In this document: one piece after another, positions 1 to 12,297 of the stretch | Numbering within the stretch: the stretch's first letter is position 1 | Layout: the number at the start of each line of letters is the position of its first letter | NCBI GenBank assembly: GCA_003254905.1 | Contig: QANU01000796.1 | Coordinates: 61,253 to 125,252, forward strand | From: Nissolia schottii | Lineage: Eukaryota > Streptophyta > Magnoliopsida > Fabales > Fabaceae | Length of the DNA stretch: 64,000 bases | Direction: 5' to 3' | Position numbers and translations under genes: made by a program | Notes under the pieces: generated by a model | Database searches by the model: none | Told to the model about the DNA's origin: nothing | Seen by the model: the letters and a program-made list of their open reading frames with translations, nothing else

Positions 1-190
1 GTGGGTCTGGTTGGGTTTTGGGTTATGTCACGTGGCGCACCGCATTAGCGCCACGTCAGCCCAGTCAACCCTCACCCCACCCCAGGGACTAAAATCTAAT
101 TTTACAATTTTTCAGGGACTAAAACTTTTATGCAGGGACTAAAATCAAACTTTCTAATTTTACAGGGACTAAAAACATAATTAACCTGAT
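1..190. repeat. Terminal part of an interspersed repeat with 'agggactaaaa' motifs
   Basis: Four copies of the motif AGGGACTAAAA occur in about 100 bases, preceded by CACGTCAGC and closed by a stretch ending ATAATTAACC. The same order of motifs is present at 12158-12297, so this is an interspersed element end rather than local noise. It lies in the last intron of the 4CLL6 gene. The element class is not clear: the other end is outside the window or lost. Confidence 0.6.
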
Positions 191-221
191 AGCACTCATG
201 TATGTCCGATCAAGGAAGAAC

Positions 222-3200
222 CTGTTCAGCGACATAATCCATAACATGCTTTGGAGAAAGCACGCTTCCAACCTTCCTGACCACAAATGCCACTGGCACC
301 TCGCCAGTTTCTTCATCCATGGCGCTGAAATGGAAATTGGAGCAACAGTTCAGGTAATAGGTAAATCGCAAAAGAGGAATTTTAAAAAGTATCGATGAAT
401 GACATGCATATCACATAGAAACATGCGTAGACGTTTAGATCATTAGGAAAAAGCTTTCTCAGTAACCAATAGACGGTATACTTGCAATTTGTAAAAGCAG
501 TTGTTGAACATCCATAGATACTTACTTCAATCAACTTCATGTGACACAAAAATTAATGAGTTCTATACATAGTAGCAGAAAGGACAGAAATTAAGTGTTC
601 ACACATACCCCATAACAGCAACATCAACAACTTCTGGATGCAACATTAATACAGCTTCTAAATCAGCAGGGGCAATCTGTTACAGATCATATGCCAAATA
701 AGAATATCTATACAACACATAAATCTAGTTAAAAAATACTGGTAATATGGAACACCATATCCTGTGTGTGATTGAAGGTTATTTTATATAGACAAATATT
801 TTAGTAAAATGCTACCCCTACCTACTGAAATGTAAACCTTCATATAACTAGGCATCCAAGATATTTATTATAGGGTTTGTAGATTGTATAAAACAGTGGT
901 GGGTTTTCTTCTGAAATATCTACTGAATTTCCCCATTTATTGGTCAGAATTCCTATTTTTGAGTTTTGACTGAACTCATTCAAAGTCACAACTCACAATC
1001 TAGATGAATTGATCCATCCCTCAAGCATTTTAACACAAAAAGCTTATGCAGTTATTCACTATGTGAAGCATGTGCTTAAATAAATGCTTGATACTTTCTA
1101 CCCGAAATTTTATAAGGAGTGAATTATATTTCCCTGTTCTACAGTTATACCTCATAGGTACATAAAGCTTTAGTTCCATACAAAGTGTGTTTCTGTAAAC
1201 TTATTAGTTGTTTATTACTGATTTATATATGCACATTGTATAAGCTGAAGCAAAGTTGCTATTCATTGAAACTGAACCAAAAACAAGATACCTGAAAGCC
1301 CTTGTATTTGATAATATCTTTCAAGCGGTCTGATATATGCATATACCCGTCCTGATCAAAATAAACAACATCTCCAGTATGCAACCAACCATCTTCATCA
1401 ATTGTTGACTTTGTGGCTTCCTCATTATTCAAGTACCCTGAAAAATTAAGGCGGGAAAATGGATTAACATATTTTGATTAGAATAGAAATAGAATAGGCA
1501 ATGAAAAGCATTAATGGGTATAGGTTTGCCTTGATTCGACTTCGAAACATATAGAATATATACGTTCGCCTCTAATATAGGAAGTTGACACTAAAACAGT
1601 TGCCTTGAAGAAAATTTTTAATTCAATTTTATCTATGCTAAATTGAAAGAAAACTTTTAGTAGCATTTTACTGATAAGGAGAAGGCAGGTATCTTGCAAC
1701 TGAATAGGATACATAAGATTGTCATTAGACAAGTAAAACTAAATTATGCATTCAATTCATATTTTAAAGATAGAACTATTGTAACAGACAAGTCATAATA
1801 TCACTCACTAGAAGAATACTAAACATAAATGGTGCTTCTAAGCCGAATTTTGGTGTACATGAAATATCATCGACCGTTATATACATATTATTGTATAAAC
1901 AACATGTCTACGAAACTTATGACATTTTCTCAATGAAGCAGGCTAAGATTTTAGACATGGCAATGTAATAAATAAATACTTTTCATTTTACATCTATTTG
2001 GGCAAACACAGATGTTTACCTCTCATAATTGCAGGCCCTCTCAACCAAAGCTCACCGCTGCTTCCCGTGGCCAAAAAATCACCACTATTCCAGTCTACTA
2101 CTTTTGCCTCCATGTTTGGAGCTAATAACCCTATCGAAGAATAATTGTGAAACCCTTCAGTATTGAAGCCACGTGTTCCCACTGCAGTGGACTCAGTCAT
2201 TCCATAACCCTAAAAAGAAACAATCTTACAGTACATTCTTCAAAATCTGGAAAAGCAAAACTACCATATGAAAACAAAAGGGTGGTCCAGCATTGGTATT
2301 TGATTGGATATCAATGGGACAATAAGAGTATTCATATTAGCTATAACACACAATAAGGTTTCATGCTCAGACATTTTTCAACATATCTCTTGCATAACAA
2401 ACAGTACAAGTTCATTAGAGTCTTAGAAAAACAATACATTCCAGAGTTCCATTTCATTTACCACAATTTCTCATAACTGAATGAAAAGAGGTGAAATTGG
2501 CATTCAGTAAACAAAAACGATCACAAAAGATTAAAAAAAAGTAGTGACTCAAGCAATTAAATGGATGGTGGCAGATGATTCACATTCTTTAAACAAGACC
2601 ATTTTGTTCTGAGTTCCTTACCTGTATAAAATCGACATGGGGGAAGGTCTGCACAAAGTCTTTAATAACACTCCCACTCAAAGGTGCTGCGCCACTGGAG
2701 ACCTGTATCAAACTCTTCAACTTACTTCCATTAACACCCTTTGCCCTCTTTGTCAGCGCTGTCAACATCGGCGGAACAACCGGGAAGTGTGTAACTTTGT
2801 ACTTGTCAATTGCCAAGATAACCTCATCAATGCCAAATTTCCTCATCACAATAATTGTAGAACCCAAAGACAGCAACCCCAAAGCAAAGAGCGATAAGCC
2901 ATAGACATGGAACATTGGCAGAGCAGCTAGAAACACACTCTTCAAGCAAGAGTATTCATATTGAGAAGCCTCAAACCTCACAAAAAGCTCAACCATAGAC
3001 ACAAGGTTCTTGTGGGTTAGAACAACTCCTTTGCTCACCCCAGTAGTCCCTGAGGAATACAATATAGCAGCAGTGTCTTCCTGACGAATAAGCGGCCTCT
3101 TCAGCAAATCAAAATCACCAGAAATCAAGTTACAGAAACATGAGAAACAACTAAGCCTCAAACCTTTTTCATTTTCAGGCACAAAAACAATGGGAATGCC

Positions 3201-3698
3201 TAATGGCTCCAGTTTCCTGACATTTTCAGGCACAGTAAACGCCACACTCACACCACAATCATTGAATTGCTTACATATCTCAGAGACACTGCCGAGAGGG
3301 TTCAATGGAGTAACAACAGCACCTAGATACAGAACACCCAACAACACAATGGGATAGTAAATGGAATTAGGAAGCAAGAGCAAGACCACATCACCTTGCG
3401 AGACACCCATCTTGTGCAGACCAGAGGCCATGGATTTCACCGAAGGTTGCAACTTTGGGTAGGAAACGGAACACCCAGATGAGGAATCAACGAGGGCTGA
3501 AACCCCATCATGGGGGTGAGAGAAGATGAAGGAAACAATGTCAGTAAAAGGGTCTTTGGGAAGCTCCAAAGGGGCGTGTGTGCTGTTGTAAATGCCGGTT
3601 TTTGGTGAGTACCAATGAGGGTGTGTGATGGTGCTTCTGTTTTGTTGAATGTCAAGGCTCAGATTTGCAGCCATATTGGTTCTGGTTTTGAGGTTCAA
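222..3698 (-). CDS. 4CLL6: 4-coumarate:CoA ligase-like protein, 4CLL6 type (3' partial at left edge)
   Basis: Acyl-activating enzyme of the ANL superfamily that joins an aromatic carboxylate to CoA through an acyl-AMP. Exons on the minus strand are 3698-2622, 2209-2020, 1437-1292, 676-609 and 324-222, and phases agree at every junction. Exon 1 holds the AMP-binding signature [13 protein letters not shown]. Exon 2 begins [15 protein letters not shown], exon 3 has GWLHTGD and IIKYKGFQ, and exon 4 has [10 protein letters not shown]. These blocks match my memory of Arabidopsis At4g19010 closely. That protein is peroxisomal and was reported to feed p-coumarate into the ubiquinone ring. Translation ends at ...VAEQ with a GT donor at 221-220, so the C-terminal exon (catalytic Lys region and any PTS1 tripeptide) lies beyond base 1. 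The in-frame stop just after codon GTT CTT CCT is therefore read as intronic. The first ATG is at 3698; a second at 3674 (MAANLS) is an alternative start. Confidence 0.9.
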
Positions 3699-4615
3699 GA
3701 GGAGAAGTGTAGTTGAAGGAAGGAGAAAACGGGGTGATTGTTATGAAGAAATGAGGCACTGCCGCAACAAAAGGGGAAGAAGAAGAAGAAGAAAAGGGGT
3801 ATTTTGCTTTTATAGTTTCAATTCAATTGAGAAAAGCATAGAACCGCCATCACTGAGAACGGCTTGAGAGTGAAGCCAAGGCACATATACACTGCAATGT
3901 TAACATGGAAACGTGCCACTGGAAACCATCATATGCGGTTGTGTGGGACGGGGAATGGAATGTTTCCTTTGTAAAAATAGAAGAATAAACATACTAATAA
4001 AATAAAGGATTTATTTATGAGTAAATGCTCTACCCCCCCNGTCTCTCACTGTTTTAAAATAGACACATTAATCTTTCACCATTAAAAAATATATATATTA
4101 GTTCTTTAATTAACTCACAGTCTTTTATTTTGTCCAAAATGCACACTTCGACAGTTTAACCAGCTAAGTTAGCTTCGCAACTCCCTATGCTACATAAAAT
4201 AGTGCTGGTTTACTTAACTCTAACTCAAAATTTGACTTCGACATAAAAAATGAAATAGTTCAAGTTCAGACCACAAAGACACAAGGACGGTAAAGAAGTA
4301 GAGACATAGAAATTAGTGCATAAGTACATTAAAAGAACGCCATTTTATATTCTGATTGAGTTAACAAAGTTAACTCAATGAATTAACAATTTATATGTGT
4401 ATTTTGGTCATTTTTTTAAAAGAAAAACTATGAATTGAAGGATTGATGCGTTCCATTTTTATATATTTATGGACTAATGTATTTCTTTTAAATGGTGAGA
4501 GATTATTTTATTTCTCTTATAAATGGCGGGACAAACAAGCGTTCACTCTTTATTTTTCAAGGGTTTAGAATTTTTAAGAATAAACCCCTATTTTGGGAGT
4601 GATTCTTACCTCCAC
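3699..4615. other. 4CLL6 upstream region and AT-rich spacer
   Basis: The first 170 bases upstream of the 4CLL6 start contain a GAA-rich microsatellite near 3777-3795 and probably hold the 5' UTR and promoter. I could not fix a TATA box. The rest is AT-rich, without convincing coding sequence. One unresolved base (n) at 4040 follows a run of C. Confidence 0.5.
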
Positions 4616-5115
4616 CATGGTTATTAAACTCTTGAGTTTACTATTTCATAACATAAAACGAGTTAACACTCATGTAAACTCTTTTTTGGTAAAGTCATAC
4701 GAGTTTAAGTAAACTCTCGATTTTACTAGCGAGTTTACGAGTTAAAATCTACTTACAAGTTTATGAGTTTACCTCAAGATGTATAAATTTGGTAGCTTTT
4801 TTAGATACTTAGTTGATTTTATGTGTGCTAGACAATATCTATTGAGTTTGCTAAGCCAATTTTAGATATTTATCATAATTGAGCTATGTTTTATCAAATT
4901 ATAAAGTAATACATATATACAATAAAGTATGACATAACTAAATGTTATGCATTAAAGTATATTTTATGATATTTTTTTCATTTATTTTATTTTAAAGTTA
5001 ACATTATTCAATGTCAATTATGAATACAAAATTTAATCATGTTTAGTTCCTAATTATATTGCTTATAGCATATTTTTTTTACATATGTAAATTCTTACGA
5101 GTTTGCTGAACATTC
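4616..5115. mobile_element. hAT-like MITE, copy 1 (right end truncated)
   Basis: The sequence matches the complete copy at 22008-22582 from the left terminus CATGGTTATTAAACTC through the TAGCGAGTTTA and AAGATGTATAAATT blocks to about 5115. There it is broken off shortly after an internal deletion of the GAGTCGAGTTTA segment. It has no coding capacity. Confidence 0.75.
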
Positions 5116-5125
5116 ACAAGTATTA

Positions 5126-5260
5126 GATTTGTTCATTTTTATATTGGGGTTTATTCATTCTTATTAGGTAGGTTTGTTCACTGCAGTTATATGGGTTTGT
5201 TCATTTTATATGAACAGGTTTGTTCATTTTTTGCATTGGGATTTGTTCATTCTTTCTTGG
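5126..5260. repeat. Minisatellite of about 23 bp units with core TTTGTTCATT
   Basis: Six imperfect units containing TTTGTTCATT or a close variant follow one another at 21-25 base spacing. Length and composition vary slightly between units, as in a decaying tandem array. No gene overlaps it. Confidence 0.7.
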
Positions 5261-5386
5261 TGAGTGTGTTGGGTTCGTGAATGCCTTTCATGGTCATTGT
5301 GGGTTGAGCGTGACAACACCAAGATAAGCCAGCTGCAAGGAGGACATGATGAGGACGTGAGAACAGACGTGCGCGGACTTGAGGTT

Positions 5387-5471
5387 GGATGTGAACACCG
5401 TTCGGGGTGGCGGTTGAAGGACATGAAGGGGGATGTGAACGCCGTTTAGGGTGGCAGTTGAAGGACGTGAG
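5387..5471. repeat. Two 44 bp tandem units interrupted by LTR B
   Basis: Units starting GGATGTGAAC at 5387 and 5431 are about 85% alike over 44 bases. The second unit ends at the target duplication of LTR B. Related sequence (GTGAACGGATGTTGAAG) resumes at 11472 on the far side of the LTR, so the array predates that insertion. Confidence 0.6.
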
Positions 5472-7140
5472 TGAAACACCCTAGCTAACTGTTTACACGT
5501 ACGTCACAAACAATGCTCACTAGGTTGTTATCTGCTTTGGTTGGGGTTACTTTTAGCCCCTACTTTAATTCTGAAAATATTCTTACTTGGGAAATACGGA
5601 CAATTTTAAAACTTCTTTCGTTATATACATATGATATAAAATATGAGCCGCGCGTCACATAGAATTTATAAAGTAAACGCTAAAACTTTATACTTAACGG
5701 ATAATTATTCTAACCTAACCACATCAAACAATCAGCATACAAGTGGTCTGTGGCATATATTCACAATCATTTACATAGGTAGTCTCATAGTTAATACATA
5801 CATGTACTTTCTCGCGGTAGTGTAAAACATAAACCATACTGACTAAAGGTTGACCGTAACATCTTTAGTCATGCGACGACTATCCTATTCCTCCGTTTAT
5901 TTTCTTTAAGTCTGCTTTTCCACGTACTGCGCTGACGTCTTTGTCATGCTTACCTAGAACCATAAAGGAGCGGGTGTGAGAACTCTGCGTTCTCAGTGGG
6001 GAAACCTTAGTCGTCATAACTTATTTTATACCCATTTATGATTCTGCCGCTCAAGGATCTCTAGGTGTTACAGTTATACTAAATCCCTACTAGTTATGAA
6101 TGTCCATACTAAGTGTAACAACCCGACTTTTTCCTCAAGTTAAAATGCTATTTAAGGCAAAATAAAAAATATAATAATAAGGAAAAGGCAAGATAGAAAT
6201 AGAATAGAATTCAAACATTAATTTTATTTCTGTAATATTAGTTGAAAATAATCCTCTGACGGTCTTGTGACGTTCGGTGATGTCTGGAGCGTAATTAGGG
6301 TTTTATGGTAATTTCCTTATGACTCACCGGAGTCTGTAAAATATATTAATATGAAAATAAATCAAGAATATGTCAAGTAATATTTTAGAATTAATGAAGG
6401 GAATTTTTAGAGCGTAACGGTATGCCCGGAATATTTTTAGGACGTCCGGACATAAACAATTAATGACCAAACATAACCTAAACTACACTAAAGGCAAAAT
6501 AGGAATTTCACATGGCCAAGAGACCAAAAAAAAGGCACGGCCAGCCCTTCCCCCATGCAAACCCGAAACACACACACCCAAAACACTCCAAACTCTATCT
6601 TTTTCATCTCCTAAAATTCTCTAAGACCTAAAGCTCCCAAAACTTCACCAAATTCAATTATCATCCTTTGTTTCATCATTAAAACTCACTCCTAAGCACA
6701 TAAAGAAGGCAAGCAAGTGTGGGTGGTGAGTTTTTCCATCTCTTGGAGTAAAGCCATGTTTCCATAGTTTAGGGTTTTCCTAATTATGCTAAAGTTTCAT
6801 TTTAGGTCAAGAAGATTCAAGCAAGCAAACAAAGCTTGGTTTCCTTCCTTTCATTGCATCAAGAAGCTATTTAGGAAGTGGGTAACTCTAGTTCCTTGCC
6901 TCTTTGATGTTTCAAGAGGTTTATGTGCTTGTATGTGTATGTATATGAATTATGGATTTATGAGGAAATATGTTAGAATTGATGCTAGGTTTAGGAAGAC
7001 AATTCTGAAGGGTCTTGTGACCTGGATTAGATAGGATTATTATGCTGGAAATATGTGTTAAGCTCATGCAGGGTTCCATGAAAGTAAGGAAGGAAAAATG
7101 GAAGAAATGGTGGTTTCGGTTTCCAAGTTTCGCCCAGTAG

Positions 7141-7421
7141 CCGCTGAGCGATGCTCTGGCGCCGCTGAGCGAACTGCTGTGAACCTCAGCGCTGAGCGGT
7201 AGGCGGTTACCGCTGAGCGGTCTGAGGCCCACGTGGAAAGTCTGAAAAGATATTTTCTTAAAGGATAAAAGTCGGTGGAGATATTTAAAAAGCGGTCAGA
7301 CCGCTGAGCGAAGGGATCCTTACCGCTGAGCGATGAGAGCTCCTATCGCTGAGCGGAGCTGTATATAGCGCTGAGCGCTATAGCTCAAACCGCTGAGCGG
7401 ACAACAGTTTCCGCTGAGCGG
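7141..7421. repeat. Cluster of ten CGCTGAGCG near-palindromes in LTR A
   Basis: CGCTGAGCG occurs ten times in 281 bases, often as CCGCTGAGCGG, which equals its own reverse complement except for the central base. Spacing is irregular (about 18 to 115 bases), so this is not a simple tandem repeat. LTR B has the related CCGCTCAGCGG once near 10098, at a similar distance from its start. Confidence 0.85.
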
Positions 7422-7739
7422 CTTGAGACCAGAATGTTTCATGGAACTCCTCTTGAGACACATAAGCTGCTGTTTGATGCTGTAGATATGAGCGATAATT
7501 GAAATGTATGTAATTCATGCTGTATGTGAGTATAAGTGAACTTGTGAAGTCTATGCTGTCGGTAAATCTGTATACGATGTGTAATCTGAGATGTAATCTG
7601 TAGTTCTTCATGCATTCATGCTGAGCCAAGTTAAAGAATTAGATATAAATCCGAGCTAAATAAAGATTTTGAAATGAACCATAGGGAACAATTATGCCAT
7701 GTTGCATGTACAAGTATGCTATGCTGCAGGTACTCCAAA

Positions 7740-7880
7740 ATGCTGAACATGCTGCTGAATCAGGGCCAATGCCCAATACTGCTGAACTAGGGCCAATGCC
7801 CATACTGCTGAAATATGGCTATATGCCACTTACTGAAAAGGGCTAAATGCCCCAATACTGAAATTGGCTATATGCCACAT
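7740..7880 (+). repeat. Imperfect 26 bp tandem repeats in LTR A
   Basis: Units of the form TACTGCTGAACTAGGGCCAA with variants (GGGCCAATGCCC, GGCTATATGCCAC) recur about five times. Further TATGCTG- and CTGCTG-rich sequence continues to about 8460. The array belongs to the LTR and is not a gene. Confidence 0.65.
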
Positions 7881-10800
7881 GCTGCTGAGGCCGTGATCAC
7901 GAGAGCCATATGACAAGCCCATTTCAGTAGGTCGGATAGACATGCTGAAGATGGAAGCCCGCCACAGGTGGTGTCGAGATGGCATACCTGGAGGTGTGCG
8001 GTTACCACGCCTATGCATTGTCGTACGGGGGCAAGCTTAGGTGGGGGTACGATACCAGCCCACTGTCGAGGGGTCCCTAGGGGCACACGGCAGGTGGAAG
8101 CCCACCGCAGTGAGGTCAGGACAGTGTCGGCCTATACTGAGGGTGTGAGGTTATTCCGTCATACTAGTGTCACAAGGACATTACTATGGTGGGAATAACA
8201 CCTATGCTGTTATGCTGCTGCATTCTATTATACTGCTGTATTAAGTTATGCTGTGAATTGCTGTTATTCTGTTATAGTCTGCTGGACATGTTATGCTGCT
8301 CATTCTGTCATGGTTATGTTAATGATTCTGTGATACACATTCTGCTGAATTCTGTTATGTTTGTATTCTACTGAATTCTGCTATGTCTGCATTGGATGAT
8401 GTGATGTTTATTCTGATGACTCTGTTCTGCTGAATGTATTCTGATTTCATGCCGTTACTCAATTTAATTGGAATGTATATTTCTGCTGTTATGCCGTACC
8501 GTCAAGAGCACGCTCGAGACGGTTAAGTATATTCACGAACTGTTAATCAGCACGAGAATGTAGTAAGCAAGAATAGTTCCCATGTCACATGTTAATGCTG
8601 ATAAAGCCGTTCAGATAGGCAAGATAATAAATAGTAGGCTGATTAGTATGTATGTTCACTAGAGATCTCTGAGCGGCCTGAAGTCCGACATAATCTGATG
8701 AACGACTCAGGAACTAAGGTTATTTCCACTGAGAACCTACCGTTCTCATCCCCCACTGTTTTATGACTTCAGGTACAGAAGAGGATGAATCATATTTTGA
8801 AGATGCAGAAGAGCCGCCAGATGAGCCATGAGCGGCTAAGAGATAGATAGAGTGCTATGTTTTGCCAAGGGCTTACTGTGTAGCGCTCCAGTAGTCCTTG
8901 TATTTTGATGCTGTATATGCTGGATTATGTATTTGATGTTTTGATCTATGTACATATTATGTATACAGTGAGATGATTTTGTATGGTGGACCCACTGAGT
9001 GTTTATTATATGTTCTATTTCTCATTATGCTATCCGCCTTGTTATTATATTTGTTTATTCCAAACGCATGGCTCTATTTTTATTAATGTGATACAAGTGC
9101 AAGTTTAAAACGGGTCCTTATTTTATGAGCAATGATTACTTTCAAAAGATAACTATGGACTAAGGTATTCCGACCGAGTAGACAACAACCTAGTGAGCTT
9201 TGTTTACTACGTATGGGTAAACAGTTAGCTAGGATGTTTCACTAAGCTTGAGCAGCTTTACCTATGTTACTAGGTGCTCGGGGGATCTATTCTTCATTAT
9301 CTACATCATCTGTCTGCTAATCTAGTTCCTAACTCAACATCATCATACGATTCACATAGCTATACTATTACATCAAAATCCTCATCATACAATTCACATA
9401 GCTACACTACTACATCATCATCATCATCATCTTTGGAAATTCATTTGAAATTCATTTTACTCCACCGGTATAAGGCAAGCCTTAGTAGTAGTTCCGCCCT
9501 CGTTCCTTGTAGCTGCGGCCACATCGCTACAACCACACATTACAGCCCGCATCGTGGCGGCCAGGTCGTGCTAAACCTGAAGGGTCTCACCTGCAGGGTC
9601 TTGACCCCGTAATTCTCACCAACCACGACCGAGGTGACCATCAAACGGATGGCGTGGGGGTCGGACCTATGACTCGACCGGAACTAAGACCTTCCCCAAA
9701 AGCCGAACCCTCGGCCCTGCTAGAGGGGGTTTTTCCCATCATCATCATCGTCATCATAGGCACAATTCATATATAAAAATCACAGTTCATCATCATAAAG
9801 CAGTTATATCCATTCATCATCTTAAAGCAACAATTGTAACCTAATAGCTCATATCATCATCTTCATCATAATTATTGAAAGATCATCATCTTACATCCTA
9901 ACATGCAACACTACATACTCATAAGCATCTACCATTCCTCATATTGACAAGCATCATTTTATAATTCTACCTTATACTTCTCCTAATCTAAATCATTTAA
10001 CACACATAATATCATATAACTCATAAGCATATCCATATTATTTCTTGAGCAATTACAGAATTGAGAACCAATGAAGTTTGTAAAATATTCAGTCCAGGCC
10101 GCTCAGCGGTGTGCTCAGTCACTGGGCGTGCATCAGGTCTCAGTTCTGCAACGTTTCAGTAAGCTGCATATTTCTTTCTTCCTATATCATAAACACTTTC
10201 CTAGGCATCTAGCACAATATTTCACATAATTTCAAGCTCAACATCTTCATAAACATAGCCCAACCTAATTCTAACCATTATTCCAATAAATTACCATACC
10301 TACAGAAACTTCCAGATACAAGTATAATCAATAGAAACTTTCAAGAACATTATTTAGCCATTAAAACCTAACATATTCTAACACCAAACATAGCACAACC
10401 ATCATCATAAGCAACTTCCTAGGTATTTATCATAATATTTCACATCATAAGGAATATAATTTCATGTCTCATAATCATTTCTCATCATGTTTCTAAACTT
10501 CTACGAGCAACATCATATGCCTAGGCTTCCATAATCCAACATAATCACATAAAACATAATCATATGACATAGATTATTTCCTCATAACAACATAGGCATG
10601 CATATATCTCCATAATCAAGCATAATCATTTATAGTCATCAAGAATATTATCAAATAACTAAACCTAATATAATCTATCACAAAACATATCACAAACGTC
10701 ATCAAACATCTTAGAACCACATAGACAGAAGTTAAAACAATTTACCCACTTTTTTTGAGCGTTTTGAAAGTTGTGAGAAAAGACTCTGGCGAATCTTGAG

Positions 10801-11471
10801 GTGATCGTGCTATTTTTCTTAAGTCTAACGACGTAATCGCAAAGCGCACAAACGGAATAGAAATAAATTTAGCAGTATGCACTTTGGCATTTGGGGGATG
10901 GCACAGCGGAAGCTAATAGCTTTCACACACACACGATGAGGCGGTGCTGTTATGCCGCCTCAGTTTAACATATATTATTATATTATTATCTTATTATATT
11001 ATTTATATATACATATATATTAACCAAGTTACCATACATACATGTATATATATTTACTGTTTTGTTTCTTTCTACGGCGGTGGGCGCCGTGGGTGAGAGC
11101 CACGTCCTGCACTTTGATCTGTTTTGATCGCGTTTGATTTTTAATTGTTCGTATACGGTTATTCGAAAAATATTCTGGACGCGCCCTCACGATCTACTAA
11201 TTTTCTCATCAGTAGTTTTGGTCCGGTTGAGGTATTCTTGGAAATATTATTTTATTAGTGTATTTTACGGTCACTTTAGGTATCCGGAAAAATTCCCGAT
11301 TGGTCCGAAAATTGCTCAAAGTCTCGAGAAAATTTGCGAGGTCGTGAAACCCCAATTTTTCCTGCGATTCTCATGAGTTAGAGGTAATAATTTAATTTTC
11401 TCACCTCCTTAATCAACTTATAACTATCTATTACGCTAAATATCTATACAGCAAAAAAGTGGGATGTTATA

Positions 11472-12157
11472 GTGAACGGATGTTGAAGTGGTTGAGGAAG
11501 GAATAAATGTATAGACGGCGGCGAAACTGTGAGAGAGGAGAAAGGAGGAGGCAAAACTGTGATAGAATGGTTACGTACAAGGACTTATATTTCTCTCTCC
11601 TATTAAATCTGTATTTTCTCTCTTTAATTTATTCTGGTGATTATACAATGGTATAGTTTTAGGTGTACACGTAGCACTACTCAAATTTATATAAACGAAT
11701 GAATATTGGCTTAGATCTTTTTTGTAGTGCACGTGATTTTTTTTTTCATTTTTCTTCTAGAAATAGTAAATTGGAAGGTATTTAAGATTTTGATATTAAT
11801 TCATGCGTACCACAAAATAAATGAGAGGAGCTAAGGCGGCATTCATTCATTTTAAATATAATTAGGTAGGTTAATTATTACTTTTCGTGTTAGAATCACT
11901 AATCATAGGCGGGAAATTTTAATTGTGGTATTTCCATACAATAAATATCAAAATATTTTTTTTTATAGACTTGGCCTTAATTAGATTCATGTAAGATACT
12001 CTTTTTTCTCTTAAAAAAATAAAAATGTTTGTCTCATTAAATTTTCTAAAAAGATTTTTAATGAGACATTGTATGTGTTTTGTCAAGTGTTGGTAAGTCT
12101 TAATAGAATATTCTCAGCTAAAAAATCACCGTTTAAATAAGACATTCAATTTTTAAG
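11472..12157. other. AT-rich spacer with MITE-like fragments
   Basis: The sequence after LTR B includes ACAATGGTATAGTTTTAGGTG near 11650, the look of a small DNA transposon end. A partial inverted pair (TCTCATTAAATTTTCT and TTTTTAATGAGAC) lies around 12031-12066. No complete element or gene could be delimited. Confidence 0.35.
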
Positions 12158-12297
12158 TGACACGTCAGCACCGTCACTCTCCCACGGTTAACAGGGACCA
12201 AAACCAAATTTTGATATTTTACAGGGACTAAAACTGACACTGAGGGACTAAAACCAAACTTTCCCAAATTACAGGGACTAAAAACTTAATTAACCCT
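12158..12297. repeat. Second copy of the 'agggactaaaa' element end
   Basis: CACGTCAGC is followed by AGGGACCAAAA, then three copies of AGGGACTAAAA, and closes with AACTTAATTAACCC. The arrangement parallels bases 50-190. It abuts and truncates the left part of hAT-like MITE copy 2. Confidence 0.6.

Larger units (their letters stand above)
6114..9241 (+). mobile_element. LTR A: solo LTR nested in LTR B in opposite orientation
   Basis: It starts TGTAACAACCCGACTTTTT and ends TAGCTAGGATGTTTCA, giving the TG...CA termini of an LTR. The exact 5-base duplication CTAAG flanks it at 6109-6113 and 9242-9246. Length is 3128 bases. The pyrimidine-rich stretch at 6590-6660 looks like a transcribed leader. 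Downstream come a palindrome cluster (7141-7421), imperfect 26-base repeats (7740-7880) and a conserved block near 8740-8800 (TTCTCATCCCCCACTG, TTCAGGTACAGAAGAGG) typical of LTR 3' parts. No open frame in it resembles gag, protease or polymerase. Confidence 0.85.
5472..11471 (-). mobile_element. LTR B: solo LTR (probable Ty3/gypsy), split by nested LTR A
   Basis: Read on the minus strand the element runs from 11471 (TATAACATCCCAC, a TG to TA change of the usual TGTAACA start) to 5472 (ending GTGTTTCA). It is flanked by GTGAG at 5467-5471 and GTGAA at 11472-11476, a 5-base target duplication with one transition. Removing the nested element at 6114-9246 joins the two parts and leaves an LTR of about 2.87 kb. 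Its 3' part is homologous to the 3' parts of LTR A and LTR C (shared CTCAAGG, CTAGGTGT and GTTCTCAGTGGG blocks). No retrotransposon coding sequence is present, so this is a solo LTR. Assignment to Ty3/gypsy rests on LTR length and on the TGTAACA-type ends; it is not proven. Confidence 0.8.

Noticed and set aside
188..222. Premature stop as evidence that 4CLL6 is a pseudogene
   Set aside because: The stop lies after a good GT donor in frame with the conserved end of the exon, so it is read as intron. All other exons are intact.
5472..9241. A DNA transposon with ~500 bp terminal inverted repeats
   Set aside because: The left and right arms belong to two different LTRs. Target duplications CTAAG (around 6114-9241) and GTGAG/GTGAA (around 5472-11471) explain the inverted similarity as nested insertion.
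9274..9612. A Ser/His-rich open frame of 112 codons
   Set aside because: It runs through CATCAT-type low-complexity sequence inside LTR B and shows no domain.
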